A DNA stretch of 64,000 nucleotides, taken from Crassaminicella indica (lineage in GTDB: Bacteria; Bacillota; Clostridia; Peptostreptococcales; Thermotaleaceae). The translations under genes were made by a program, and so were the position numbers. Position 1 is the stretch's first letter; each line of letters opens with the position of its first letter. The notes under the pieces are model-generated. The model had not been told where the DNA came from and did no database searches. It saw only the letters and a list, made by a program, of their open reading frames with translations. The stretch is from positions 1,116,001 through 1,180,000 of the forward strand of contig NZ_CP078093.1 in the NCBI RefSeq assembly GCF_019203185.1. The letters are read 5' to 3'. Positions 55,732 through 64,000 of this stretch are shown piece after piece.

Positions 55732-55948
55732 TTCAATTCCATTTTTTAGCATTTTCAAAACTCGTACATTCTTCCTTTCAACCTATATAACCATGATATA
55801 ATATAGTAAAATAGACTATTTCAAGTAATTTTCATAAGGAAATTATCAAACTAAGAAAGTTAAATAGGATTAACCCATTAATATAATGATAGCAACAGAA
55901 CAATTATAGGAGTACAGTAAAATATAGAGACTTAGAGAAATAAAAAAG

Positions 55949-55988
55949 AAAAAAGGACAAATCTCGAAAAAGAGATGAGTCCTTTTTG
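55949..55988. terminator. Terminator of cation exchanger gene
   Basis: AAAAAGGAC..AATCTC / GAGAT..GTCCTTTTT, T-rich on both sides. Confidence 0.85.
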
Positions 55989-56027
55989 TCGTTTAATGAT
56001 TTACCGACAGCCATTTTGTTTAAATAT

Positions 56028-57098
56028 TTATACAAGTATATTTAGTGGGATTAAACCAACTGAGACACCTATTACATATAAAAGGAACAACCCATAAACA
56101 ACAGCCATAATAGATGCATTTTTTTTGCTAACTCCATCTTTTTTAAGAAGCAATGCTGCTGTTGTAAACATAGATATTAACAAGAAAGCAAAGATTATAA
56201 TATTTTCACCGAAGCTTACAGGGATTTCTTTTTTTGCAATAATCATAGGTACGCCTAAGCAAATACAAATGTCAAATATATTTGATCCTACTGCATTAGA
56301 TACTGCTCCATCTGCATCACCTAATTTAGCAGATTTTATAGATAAAAGTGTATCAGGAATAGATGTACAAGCAGCTAATATGATTACAGAAACAAGCATT
56401 TTTGGGATGTTTAATGTATCTGAAATCACTAAAGCAGATTTTACAATAGCATCACAGCTTACCCATAAAAATGCAATGGCGATAACTATCACACCAAATA
56501 TTTTTGAATAAGGCATATCGATAAAGTCTTCATCTTCACCTTCATCTTCAAGCTCACGCTGCAATTCTGCTGTGTCAGCAATCTCTTCTCCGAGAGTAAG
56601 ATCTTCTCTGTATTTTTTTGTCTGATAATATAAGGTTATGATGTACCCTATATAAATACATATCAGAACTATTCCTGAAGCAGGGGAAAATTTGCCTATA
56701 TAAGATGTAGCTATCAATGTTAATATACTAATAGTATAAAAAATCATATCGCGATATACACCAGATCGATCGGCTTTTAACTTTTCTGTTCCTTTGTATG
56801 CGAATATAGAAAGCATTGGAATTAATAGGATGTTAAATATTCCTGAACCAGCAATGGTAGGAACTCCTACATCTGCAAATTCCTTATAAACAATTACAGC
56901 TACCATAGCTGTTGAAAACTCTGGGAAAGATGAAGCAACAGCATCAAAGGTTGCACCTCTTACAGAGTTTGAAATTTTTAATTTCAATCCAAGCACGTGT
57001 AGAACATCTCCTAATTTATCTGATGCTTGATTTATTACCAATGCAGCAGCAAATAGCATAATAAAGGCAATCCATATATTATTGATCCAATCAAACAT
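56028..57098 (-). CDS. Sodium/calcium exchanger-type membrane protein (CaCA family)
   Basis: 356 residues, about ten membrane segments in two repeats. The alpha repeats are RGATFDAVASSFPEFSTAMV and KLGDADGAVSNAVGSNIFDI (GxxxD...SSxPE and GNxxGSNxxN-like), with the acidic cytosolic loop (ELEDEGEDEDFIDM) between. It should exchange Na+ or H+ for Ca2+. The start at ATG 57098 is chosen because it begins the conserved sequence; longer N-terminal frames to 57140 start at TTG inside the IS right end and lack a ribosome site. The IS607-type element lies directly upstream and may have replaced its promoter. Confidence 0.88.
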   Translation of the reverse strand: MFDWINNIWIAFIMLFAAALVINQASDKLGDVLHVLGLKLKISNSVRGATFDAVASSFPEFSTAMVAVIVYKEFADVGVPTIAGSGIFNILLIPMLSIFAYKGTEKLKADRSGVYRDMIFYTISILTLIATSYIGKFSPASGIVLICIYIGYIITLYYQTKKYREDLTLGEEIADTAELQRELEDEGEDEDFIDMPYSKIFGVIVIAIAFLWVSCDAIVKSALVISDTLNIPKMLVSVIILAACTSIPDTLLSIKSAKLGDADGAVSNAVGSNIFDICICLGVPMIIAKKEIPVSFGENIIIFAFLLISMFTTAALLLKKDGVSKKNASIMAVVYGLFLLYVIGVSVGLIPLNILV

Positions 57099-57141
57099 TG
57101 AATAATCCGTTACAAAATACCTACAAAAACTTATAAACAAA

Positions 57142-57283
57142 CTAAAGATTTATAAGTTTAACGCTTTATTCCTTGTTCATAGAGTCCAGTTTTGCCTAAG
57201 CTACTCCTGTTTGATATGACTCTCAAAAGGCGTAAATTCCCCACTAACGAATGGGTACATATCAGTAGTATCTTTTTAAGTGA
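57142..57283 (-). ncRNA. Predicted right end / omega-RNA region of tnpB element
   Basis: 142 bases between the tnpB stop and the exchanger gene. On the minus strand it contains the hairpin CCCATTCG-TTAG-TGGG and the pairing AGAGTC / GACTCT around AGGAGTAGCTTAGGC. TnpB guide RNA scaffolds come from this region of IS200/IS605 and IS607 elements. Prediction by position and structure only. Confidence 0.4.
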
Positions 57284-58483
57284 TTAAGCTACCGATTTAT
57301 CATATTTAGGATAATCTCTAAGGTTAAGGCTTGCGTTAAAGTCCCTATCAATTTCTAATCCACAATTATCACATATATACTTTCTATCTGATAATTTTAA
57401 ATCTGATTTTACATTACCACAACTTGAACACATTTTACTTGAAGGGTAATATCTATCAGCTATGATTAAATCAACTTCATACCAATTACATTTATATTCA
57501 AGTTGCCTTCTAAACTCTCTTAGTGATTGTTCCTGTATTGCTCTTGATACTTTTTTATTCTTTAACATGCCACTTACATTCAAATCTTCAATAACAATAT
57601 ACTTTGGTTTGGCTTTCACCAAAGATGTTGTTATATGATGAATGTAATTGTCCCTTAATCCTTTAATTTTCCTATAAAGCTTTTTTAGTTTATTTTCAGC
57701 TTTTATAATATTTTTAGTTTTGTGGTATTCGTAACGGTTTTCACCTCCTTCTATTTTAGTTTTATTCATCTCATATTTTCTTGAAATTTGTCTTTGAAGT
57801 CTTTTATATTTCTTAATTAACTTCTTCATTTTTAGTGATTTGTTAATATTCTTATACTTATTACCATTACTAATAATTGCTAAATCTTTTACACCTAAGT
57901 CGATTCCTATAGGCTCTGTTTCTTTATCTTCTATTTCAATTTCTTCTTCAATGCCAACACTAATCCACCAGTTAAGACCATCAAAAGTTACCCTTGGATT
58001 AATATATTTAATGTTTTCACCTGTCGGTATCCTATCTTTTTCACTCAACTTAATCCAATTTAATTTTTGTCTATTTTTCTTTCTACTTGTAGTTAACTTT
58101 TCTAGTTTAACATGAGTATCTGTAAATTTTATCTTCTCTATATCTTGATAAAAGCTAGGTTTAGTTCTTTTTTTAGACTTAAACTTTGGAAATTCACTAT
58201 ATCCATTGAAAAATCTTTTATAAGAGTTACAAGCATCTTTAATAGCTTGTTTTGTGATATTGTTAGAATACTCATTAAGCCATTTATGTTCTTCTGTTTT
58301 CTTTAGCTGTGTTAGTTCTTTCCTTAAAACGCTATCATTTAAGAATTTACCACCATTTTTATAATTTTCTTTTTGTCTACCTAAAGTCCAATTATATGCC
58401 CATCTGCTTACTCCTGCACATTCAAATAATTTAGTTTTTTGCTTGTTGTTAGGTTTTAACATTACTTTATATGTCCTAATCAT
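57284..58483 (-). CDS. tnpB: TnpB (RNA-guided nuclease, IS607/IS200 accessory protein)
   Basis: About 399 residues. N-terminal RTYKVMLKPNNKQKTKLFE, then WED/REC-like region, RuvC motifs GIDLGVKD (Asp near 196), VIEDLNV (Glu near 300) and the zinc ribbon CSSCGNV ... CDNCGLEIDRDFNASLN, with the third Asp in DRD. All catalytic residues look intact, so it is probably an active omega-RNA-guided DNA nuclease that cuts near a TAM and favours retention of the element. GTG at 58486 is directly before ATG 58483. tnpA is reduced to its DNA-binding head, so the unit cannot transpose by itself. Confidence 0.92.
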   Translation of the reverse strand: MIRTYKVMLKPNNKQKTKLFECAGVSRWAYNWTLGRQKENYKNGGKFLNDSVLRKELTQLKKTEEHKWLNEYSNNITKQAIKDACNSYKRFFNGYSEFPKFKSKKRTKPSFYQDIEKIKFTDTHVKLEKLTTSRKKNRQKLNWIKLSEKDRIPTGENIKYINPRVTFDGLNWWISVGIEEEIEIEDKETEPIGIDLGVKDLAIISNGNKYKNINKSLKMKKLIKKYKRLQRQISRKYEMNKTKIEGGENRYEYHKTKNIIKAENKLKKLYRKIKGLRDNYIHHITTSLVKAKPKYIVIEDLNVSGMLKNKKVSRAIQEQSLREFRRQLEYKCNWYEVDLIIADRYYPSSKMCSSCGNVKSDLKLSDRKYICDNCGLEIDRDFNASLNLRDYPKYDKSVA

Positions 58484-58601
58484 CACTTCTCAACTTTCTT
58501 ATCATTGCAGGTTTTAATTTAGCACTATTATCCCAGTTTCTCAGTGTTTGCTGAGTTTTTCCAATTAATTTAGCAAACTCGCCTATGCTATAATATTTCA
58601 T
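58476..58601 (-). pseudogene. TnpA (IS607 serine transposase) head only, 41 aa
   Basis: MKYYSIGEFAKLIGKTQQTL then RNWDNSAKLKPAMIRKLRSD and stop: the MerR-type helix-turn-helix of IS607 TnpA up to the KLKP segment. The normal continuation (TxGGHRYY) and the whole serine catalytic domain are deleted, and translation now runs into the tnpB start with an 11-base overlap. It could still bind the element ends as a small peptide, but cannot recombine DNA. Confidence 0.8.
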
Positions 58602-58878
58602 ATTAGCCACCTCATAATTAATTATGAGTATAAAACTATAGAAAATTACAAGATTTTTATAAAAATTTATAAATATATTTTGGCTTTTAATTTACTTCCT
58701 TTTTATTAATTTTCAAAGAAAAAATTTTTATAGCTATAACATATATTTTATCAGTTTATAGAGCTTTTCACAACTAAATGTTTAGAATGTATATTGTAAA
58801 ATAATACAAATTTTACTTATGGTAGCAGGAAATAATAGGGACTGTGTCGAAATATTTCTAATATGGAGGGGTGAAAAA

Positions 58879-60663
58879 ATGAGTATTAAAAAATTTAATC
58901 TGAAGCTATTTAAAAAAGAAAAACTAAAAAATATTAAAAAGAAGGTAAATAGAAAAAAAGGGAATAGGTTTTGGAACGATTTAAAAATAGGATATAAATA
59001 TGGATTAGTTTTAGCAGTTGTAATCATTTTTTTCAGTATTTCTGTAGGTATGACTATTCATTCCATATTTAATATCAATGAAAATATAAAAAAGATTGAA
59101 GCTATTGATCAGCGAAGCATTATGATAACTCAAATGGGTTCAATATTTAGAGAAAAGGACGTACAAATAGGAGAATTTATTTTTTATGGACAAGATAGGT
59201 ATATTAATGAATACGAAAATACAAGAAGAGATTTTACTATTTTATTAGATGAAATTAAACCTATTATGAATACAAAAGAGCTAAAGGATTTGTATGACAA
59301 TATTGTTATAAACAATAAAAAAGTGCATGCTATTGTACAGCAGGAAATTGTTCAAGCAGTAAAGCTTAAAAATAATGAAAAGCTTATTGCTGCAAAGAGA
59401 AAAACATCTACTATTAGAAAAAATACAGTAGGTTTCTTAAATAAAATGAAAGAGATAATAGAGCAGGATCGTCAAGTGGCAATTAAGCAGGCACATGAAG
59501 ATATGGAAAGAACTGTGAAAATTCTTTTGATTACGTGTATATGTATTGTTCTATTTAGTGTTATAATTATGTTTATGATAAGCAGGAGTATCAGAGACAA
59601 TTTAAAAAGTGTCATTCAAATCAGTAACAAAGCGGCTCAAGGAGATCTTACAGTAGAGAGTATTGATTATGAGGGAAAAGATGAGATTGGACAGTTAGCT
59701 TCTTCTATTAATCAAATGGTGAATAATCTTAGAGGTATGTTAAATGAAATCGTATATGTATCAGGAGAAGTAAATGCTCAAGCGAATACTTTTATGAATA
59801 TATCAAAAGAAGTAAGAAAAGGAAGTAAACAAATTGCAGCTACTATGCAGCAAATGGCAGTAGGTGCTGAAGAACAGGCAAATTCTGCAACGGATATTGC
59901 TCATGCCATAAATAATTTAAGCAAATTAATAGAAGAAACTAATTTAAAGGGAGAAGAGCTTAAAAAGAGTTCAGAAGAAGTATTAACAGCATCAGAGATA
60001 GGAAATCAGAATTTATTAATGTCTGTAGATCAAATGGATGTAATCAATCATATGGTTAAGAATTCTGTTAATAAGGTAAAAAGATTAGATCAAAAGACTC
60101 AAAATATATCTCAATTAATTAAGGTTATTAACGATATTTCAGAACAGACAAACCTTCTTGCTCTAAATGCAGCGATTGAAGCAGCACGAGCAGGAGAAGC
60201 AGGAAGGGGCTTTGCTGTGGTATCTGAAGAAATTAGAAAGCTTGCAGAGGAAGTTAAAAATTCAGCTTCTGAAATAAGAGAAATCGTGGAAGATATTCAA
60301 AATGAATCAAGCAGCATGACAAAAGCATTAGAAGATGGATATGCACAGGTAGAAGATGGAACAAAACAAATAAAGGATACAGAAAAATCTTTTAATAAGA
60401 TAAATGAAGAAGTAAGAAATATGGTAGAAAAAATTCAGCATGTATCTAAAAACCTAGAGAATGTAGCTTATCATAGTGGTGAAATTGGATCAGCTGTAGA
60501 ACAGGTTGCAGCGATAGCAGAAGAAAACTCAGCATCTATTGAGCATACATCAAGTCTTGCACAGCAGGAGAATAGTGCTATGCAGTTGATGAAGGAAGAA
60601 AATGATAAAATAATTGAAACTATGGAAAATTTAAAGAGCTTAGTAGATTATTTTAAGTTATAA
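58879..60663 (+). CDS. Methyl-accepting chemotaxis protein
   Basis: 594 residues. A basic N-terminal tail of about 40 residues before TM1 ([18 protein letters not shown]), a four-helix-bundle sensor of about 140 residues, TM2 ([20 protein letters not shown]), HAMP and a long coiled-coil signalling domain with the hairpin tip [27 protein letters not shown]. It reports an unknown ligand to CheA. The start at ATG 58879 follows GGAGGGG; the open frame to 58819 has no site. No chemotaxis operon is nearby. Confidence 0.93.
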   Translation: MSIKKFNLKLFKKEKLKNIKKKVNRKKGNRFWNDLKIGYKYGLVLAVVIIFFSISVGMTIHSIFNINENIKKIEAIDQRSIMITQMGSIFREKDVQIGEFIFYGQDRYINEYENTRRDFTILLDEIKPIMNTKELKDLYDNIVINNKKVHAIVQQEIVQAVKLKNNEKLIAAKRKTSTIRKNTVGFLNKMKEIIEQDRQVAIKQAHEDMERTVKILLITCICIVLFSVIIMFMISRSIRDNLKSVIQISNKAAQGDLTVESIDYEGKDEIGQLASSINQMVNNLRGMLNEIVYVSGEVNAQANTFMNISKEVRKGSKQIAATMQQMAVGAEEQANSATDIAHAINNLSKLIEETNLKGEELKKSSEEVLTASEIGNQNLLMSVDQMDVINHMVKNSVNKVKRLDQKTQNISQLIKVINDISEQTNLLALNAAIEAARAGEAGRGFAVVSEEIRKLAEEVKNSASEIREIVEDIQNESSSMTKALEDGYAQVEDGTKQIKDTEKSFNKINEEVRNMVEKIQHVSKNLENVAYHSGEIGSAVEQVAAIAEENSASIEHTSSLAQQENSAMQLMKEENDKIIETMENLKSLVDYFKL

Positions 60664-60781
60664 AGGTATATTTTTAGTAAATTTGAAAAATACTTGACAA
60701 ATAGAAGGAATTTAGATGAATATGAAGAATTCTTACAATGATAGGTAGTCCATAAGAAGATATAAAATAGGAGGTCTTAGT

Positions 60782-61360
60782 ATGGCAATTAGCTTACAAA
60801 AAGGACAAAAGGTAGATTTAACAAAAACAAATCCAGGGCTTACAAAGGTGTTAGTGGGACTTGGATGGGATGTAAACAAATATGATGGTGGACATGATTT
60901 TGATTTAGATGCTGCTGCTTTTATGTTAGGAGAGAATGGAAAGGTTACAAGTGAGAAGGATTTTATCTTCTATAATAACCTAAAGGATGAAGCACAGTCT
61001 GTAATGCATCTTGGAGATAATCTAACAGGTGAAGGAGATGGAGATGACGAACAAATAAAAATCGATTTAAGTAAAGTACCTCAAAATATACATAAAATCG
61101 CTTTTACAGTTACTATCCATCAAGCAGAAGAGAGAAATCAAAATTTTGGACAAGTATCTAATGCGTTTATTCGTATTGCGAACGAAGCTACAGGAGAAGA
61201 ATTGATTAGATATGACCTTGGAGAAGATTTTAGTATAGAAACAGCTGTTGTGGTAGGAGAACTTTATCGCCACAGTGGAGAATGGAAGTTTAATGCAATC
61301 GGTAGTGGTTTTCAGGGAGGACTTGCAGCACTTTGTAAAAACTTTGGACTAAATGTATAA
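60782..61360 (+). CDS. TerD family protein, copy 1
   Basis: 192 residues. TerD/TerE beta-sandwich: start [31 protein letters not shown] and [18 protein letters not shown], the Ca2+-binding motifs, then [20 protein letters not shown] and the C-terminal [17 protein letters not shown]. These proteins bind calcium and support tellurite, phage and oxidative-stress tolerance, and are proposed to link a metabolic module to a membrane or vesicle surface. AGGAGG precedes the ATG; a TTGACA lies at about 60,692. A terminator follows, so it can be expressed apart from the next two. Confidence 0.93.
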   Translation: MAISLQKGQKVDLTKTNPGLTKVLVGLGWDVNKYDGGHDFDLDAAAFMLGENGKVTSEKDFIFYNNLKDEAQSVMHLGDNLTGEGDGDDEQIKIDLSKVPQNIHKIAFTVTIHQAEERNQNFGQVSNAFIRIANEATGEELIRYDLGEDFSIETAVVVGELYRHSGEWKFNAIGSGFQGGLAALCKNFGLNV

Positions 61361-61363
61361 AAT

Positions 61364-61402
61364 AAAAAAGGGAGAGCCTTTTATTTTGGCTCTGCCTTTT
61401 TT
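61364..61402 (+). terminator. Terminator after first terD
   Basis: AAAAAAGGGAGAGCC / GGCTCTGCCTTTTTT. The 165 bases to the next gene are AT-rich with no gene seen. Confidence 0.88.
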
Positions 61403-61568
61403 GTCAGATAGATGTTAATGGAGCAGTGGGGTGTAGTTCACGGGATGTATGTTAGGCAGAAATGCGAAATATTTAGCAGGAATTTTTAATAAAAGTTAGA
61501 ATTAATAATATTATATATAAAGGTTACTTTTGGTTGTAAGAGCAGCCTTATGTTAAGGAGGAGCAATC

Positions 61569-62180
61569 ATGGCGATTAATCTACAAAAGGGACAAAGAAT
61601 TGATCTAACAAAATCTAATCCTGGACTTTCTAAAATTATAGTTGGGTTAGGATGGGATCCTGCTCAACAAACAAGTGGAGGAGGCTTTTTATCCAGTCTT
61701 TTTGGAGGAGGAAATACGCCAAATATCGACTGTGATGCATCTGTGCTAATGCTAGATGCTAATGGAAAGCTTACTAGAAAACAAGATCTTATTTATTTTG
61801 GAAATTTAAGAAGTACTTGTGGAAGTGTTATTCATTCAGGGGATAACCTTACAGGGGAAGGAGAAGGGGATGACGAACAAATATTTGTAACCCTTAATAT
61901 GATTCCTCAAAACATACATAGATTAGTGTTTGTTGTAAATATTTATGATTGCATAAGAAGAAAGCAGGATTTTGGATTAATTCAAAATGCTTTTATTCGT
62001 ATAGTAAATGGAGCAGACATGAAAGAGTTAATTAGATATAACCTATCAGACGATTATGCAGGAAAAACAACTTTAATAGTAGGAGAAATTTATCGTTATA
62101 ATGGAGAATGGAAGTTTGCTGCAATCGGTGAAGGAACAAATGATACATCACTTAGCGAAATTGTAAAAAGATATATGTAA
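61569..62180 (+). CDS. TerD family protein, divergent copy 2
   Basis: 203 residues. Same fold signature ([38 protein letters not shown]). Two changes stand out: an inserted Gly-rich loop GGGFLSSLFGGGNTP between the first strands, and the usual DFDLDAxxF replaced by NIDCDASVLML. The ending KFAAIGEGTNDTSLSEIVKRYM lacks the GSGFQGGL motif. It may bind Ca2+ differently or act as a scaffold. AAGGAGGAG precedes the ATG; 21 bases separate it from the next terD. Confidence 0.9.
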   Translation: MAINLQKGQRIDLTKSNPGLSKIIVGLGWDPAQQTSGGGFLSSLFGGGNTPNIDCDASVLMLDANGKLTRKQDLIYFGNLRSTCGSVIHSGDNLTGEGEGDDEQIFVTLNMIPQNIHRLVFVVNIYDCIRRKQDFGLIQNAFIRIVNGADMKELIRYNLSDDYAGKTTLIVGEIYRYNGEWKFAAIGEGTNDTSLSEIVKRYM

Positions 62181-62201
62181 GATACAAGGAGGTTGTAACT
62201 T

Positions 62202-62783
62202 ATGGGTATTAATTTATCAAAGGGACAAAGAATTGATTTAACAAAATCAGATCCTTCACTTAAAAAGATTATTGTAGGACTTGGATGGGATACTAATAAG
62301 TATGCAGGAGGATATGATTTTGACTTAGATGCTTCAGCATTTTTAGCTGGAGAGGATGGAAAAGTTAAATATGATCAGGACTTTGTTTTTTACAACAACC
62401 TAGAGGGCGGAAAAGGTTCTGTAATTCATACAGGAGACAATAGAACAGGAGAAGGTGATGGGGATGATGAACAAATAAAAATAGATTTTTCAAAAGTCCC
62501 TGAATATATACATACTATTGGTATTACTGTTACAATTCATGAGGCAGAACAAAGAGGACAAAATTTTGGACAAGTTTCAAATGCTTATGTTCGTGTGATA
62601 AATGAAGAAACAAATGAAGAAGTACTTCGTTATGATTTAGGAGAAGAATTCTCTATCGAAACAGCTTTAGTTGTTTGTGAAATTTATCGACATAATGGAG
62701 AATGGAAGTTTAAAGCGATTGGAAGTGGATTTCAGGGAGGATTAGCTGCTCTTTGCAGAAATTATGGACTTCAAGTAGATTAA
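62202..62783 (+). CDS. TerD family protein, copy 3
   Basis: 193 residues, close to copy 1: [49 protein letters not shown] and [17 protein letters not shown]. Both acidic calcium motifs are intact. In tandem with the divergent copy 2. AAGGAGG precedes the ATG. The downstream terminator and promoter-like sequence separate it from the lyase-like gene, though all are in one orientation and functionally linked. Confidence 0.93.
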   Translation: MGINLSKGQRIDLTKSDPSLKKIIVGLGWDTNKYAGGYDFDLDASAFLAGEDGKVKYDQDFVFYNNLEGGKGSVIHTGDNRTGEGDGDDEQIKIDFSKVPEYIHTIGITVTIHEAEQRGQNFGQVSNAYVRVINEETNEEVLRYDLGEEFSIETALVVCEIYRHNGEWKFKAIGSGFQGGLAALCRNYGLQVD

Positions 62784-62795
62784 TAACTTTCATAT

Positions 62796-62828
62796 AAAAC
62801 CCAAAGCGTTTTACGTTTTGGGTTTTGT
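62796..62828 (+). terminator. Terminator after third terD
   Basis: AAAACCCAAA / TTTTGGGTTTT with an inner CG-rich loop. A TTGACA (62869-62874) with TTTTAT 17 bases on lies before the next gene. Confidence 0.85.
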
Positions 62829-62927
62829 ATTTAAAAAGTATTTCAAATTATTTATTTTACTATTGGTTTTGACAAATTTTCTTGATACAATTTTTATAAA
62901 CCAAATAAATTTTGAAGGGGATTCGGC

Positions 62928-64000
62928 ATGAGGTATTTTGATTATTTAACTGATGAGGAGATTAATGCTATTTTTTATTCTCCTCCAGAAGCTTTTCATA
63001 AAGATAGTTCAAAAGAAATAGTATCCTATGCTCTTGGTGCAGTTTTATATATGCCTGCTACTAAGGAAAACATTGTAAAGGATATCATACATAAAAAAAA
63101 TACAGGAATGGTATCTATGGTCATGTGCCTTGAGGATGCTATTGGAGATAAAGCTGTAAGAGAGGCTGAAGAAAAGGTATGTGAAAACCTAAATGCTTTA
63201 TCTATGGCTGTAAAAGATGGAAGGATAGATTATAAAAATATTCCTTTTATTTTTTTAAGAGTACGGGATGCTGATCAGATGCTTAGGATTGCAGATAAAA
63301 TAGGAGAAAAGCTTTCATTTCTTACAGGGTTTGTATTTCCTAAGTTTTCATGGAAAAATGGAGAGAACTTTTTTAAAAGCTTAAAAAATATCAATACTAT
63401 TTTAGGAATTAAGCTATATGGGATGCCTATTTTAGAAACATCGGATATACTTTATAAAGAGACTAGGATGGCATCATTAAAAGGGATTAGGAATATATTA
63501 GATGAATATGAAGAGTTAGTACTAAATATAAGATTAGGTGCAACAGATTTTTCAAGCTTCTTTGGTCTTCGAAGGGGTTATGATATGACGATTTATGATA
63601 TTTCTATAATCAGAGATTGTATTGTAGATATATTAAATTATTTTACAAGGGTGGACAAGGATTATGTTGTATCTGCTCCTGTATGGGAGTATTTTTCAAG
63701 TGGAGATAGAGTATTAAAGCCACAGCTTAGAACAACTCCTTTTGAGAAGACTTATGGACAAGAAGGTATTGAAGTTAGAAGAGAATTACTAAATGCTTAT
63801 TTAGATGGATTGATTCGTGAAGTTTTGTTAGACAAAGCTAATGGTTTTATTGGAAAAACTATTATTCATCCAAGTCATATTACTCCTGTACAAGCATTAT
63901 ATGTGATAAGCCATGAAGAGTATATGGATGCATTAAGCATTATAAAAAATAATGATGGATTGGTTGGAGTAATGAAAAGTCAGTATGAAAATAAAATGAA
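62928..64000 (+). CDS. HpcH/HpaI-type C-C bond lyase of ter cluster (3' end outside window)
   Basis: At least 357 residues, open to the window end. It starts MRYFDYLTDEEINAIFYSPP after AAGGGGA. The TIM-barrel aldolase features are VSMVMCLEDAIGD (metal-acidic), IPFIFLRVRD, VFPKF, PILETSDI (Glu ligand) and RLGATDFSSFFGLRRG. This matches the C-C_Bond_Lyase/citrate-lyase-beta-like enzymes that accompany terD with ATP-grasp and phosphoribosyltransferase genes in ter operons, where an unknown nucleoside-like metabolite has been proposed. Catalysis is not known. The next genes outside the window should show whether the full module is present. Confidence 0.85.
   Translation, partial: MRYFDYLTDEEINAIFYSPPEAFHKDSSKEIVSYALGAVLYMPATKENIVKDIIHKKNTGMVSMVMCLEDAIGDKAVREAEEKVCENLNALSMAVKDGRIDYKNIPFIFLRVRDADQMLRIADKIGEKLSFLTGFVFPKFSWKNGENFFKSLKNINTILGIKLYGMPILETSDILYKETRMASLKGIRNILDEYEELVLNIRLGATDFSSFFGLRRGYDMTIYDISIIRDCIVDILNYFTRVDKDYVVSAPVWEYFSSGDRVLKPQLRTTPFEKTYGQEGIEVRRELLNAYLDGLIREVLLDKANGFIGKTIIHPSHITPVQALYVISHEEYMDALSIIKNNDGLVGVMKSQYENKM

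Larger units (their letters stand above)
57142..58610 (-). mobile_element. IS607-type insertion sequence with deleted tnpA
   Basis: Contains intact tnpB and, upstream of it, only the N-terminal helix-turn-helix part of an IS607-type serine transposase. Ends are estimated, because IS607 elements have no terminal inverted repeats. It is inserted just before a cation exchanger gene. Confidence 0.6.

Noticed and set aside
50000-58600. Prophage or CRISPR array
   Set aside because: No capsid, terminase, portal or integrase genes and no regularly spaced repeats; the amidase-LysM fragment alone does not make a prophage.

Overview
The window comes from a low-GC, Gram-positive, anaerobic spore-former of the Clostridia. 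The evidence is AT-rich sequence with strong GGAGG ribosome sites; sporulation-linked genes (a SpoVB/MurJ-like flippase, bofA, two CsxC-like coat proteins); a large bacterial SRP RNA upstream of dnaX-ebfC-recR; and strictly anaerobic redox genes (AdhE, pyruvate:ferredoxin oxidoreductase, a multi-subunit [FeFe] hydrogenase). The species cannot be fixed from this sequence. There are no rRNA genes, no CRISPR array and no recognisable prophage.

Layout. 1-4 kb: the tail of a sensor kinase, a SpoVB-like flippase, then a scar of serine-recombinase and Tn3-transposase remnants around an orphan membrane gene. 4-18 kb: adhE behind two Rex-like sites, a Cache sensor kinase, murI, a DUF1893 gene, an ECF S component, a HAD phosphatase, leuA with a terminator in its leader, paired half-size TSUP transporters, a YhaM-type nuclease, a GEMM (c-di-GMP-I) riboswitch before a diguanylate cyclase, and panD. 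18-28 kb: a VanY-like peptidase, the hydrogenase operon, an AarF/UbiB kinase and two CsxC-like genes. 28-35 kb: tRNA-Ser, SRP RNA, dnaX-ebfC-recR, a roughly 2.4-kb insertion of decayed transposon pieces and orphan genes, then yaaL-bofA. 35-50 kb: pyruvate:ferredoxin oxidoreductase, L25/CTC, a PAS sensor kinase, an FMN alpha-hydroxyacid dehydrogenase-like protein, a GGDEF-EAL protein, a ClC channel, a methyltransferase, tyrS behind a tyrosine T-box, and queT behind a preQ1 riboswitch. 50-58.6 kb: an accessory region of orphan membrane/secreted genes and broken mobile or lytic genes, a cation exchanger, and an IS607-type element with intact tnpB but a tnpA reduced to its helix-turn-helix. 58.8-64 kb: a chemotaxis receptor, three terD genes and the start of a C-C bond lyase-like gene.

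How the genes fit together. The hydrogenase, pyruvate:ferredoxin oxidoreductase and AdhE form a fermentative redox module, and the Rex-like palindromes before adhE suggest NADH-responsive control. The GEMM riboswitch, GGDEF and GGDEF-EAL proteins, two sensor kinases and the chemotaxis receptor form a signalling layer. The three terD genes and the lyase-like gene match the metabolic part of ter-type stress operons.

The most unusual signal is a 16-bp imperfect palindrome (clearest form TTAACCTAATGGTTAA) just downstream of an extended -10 box. It lies in front of six otherwise unrelated small membrane or secreted genes scattered over 52 kb, four of them in the 51-56 kb accessory region, and looks like an undescribed regulon. 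Other features worth attention are a roughly 130-bp palindromic intergenic repeat with relatives elsewhere, and a Tn3 transposase remnant collapsed at a short direct repeat.
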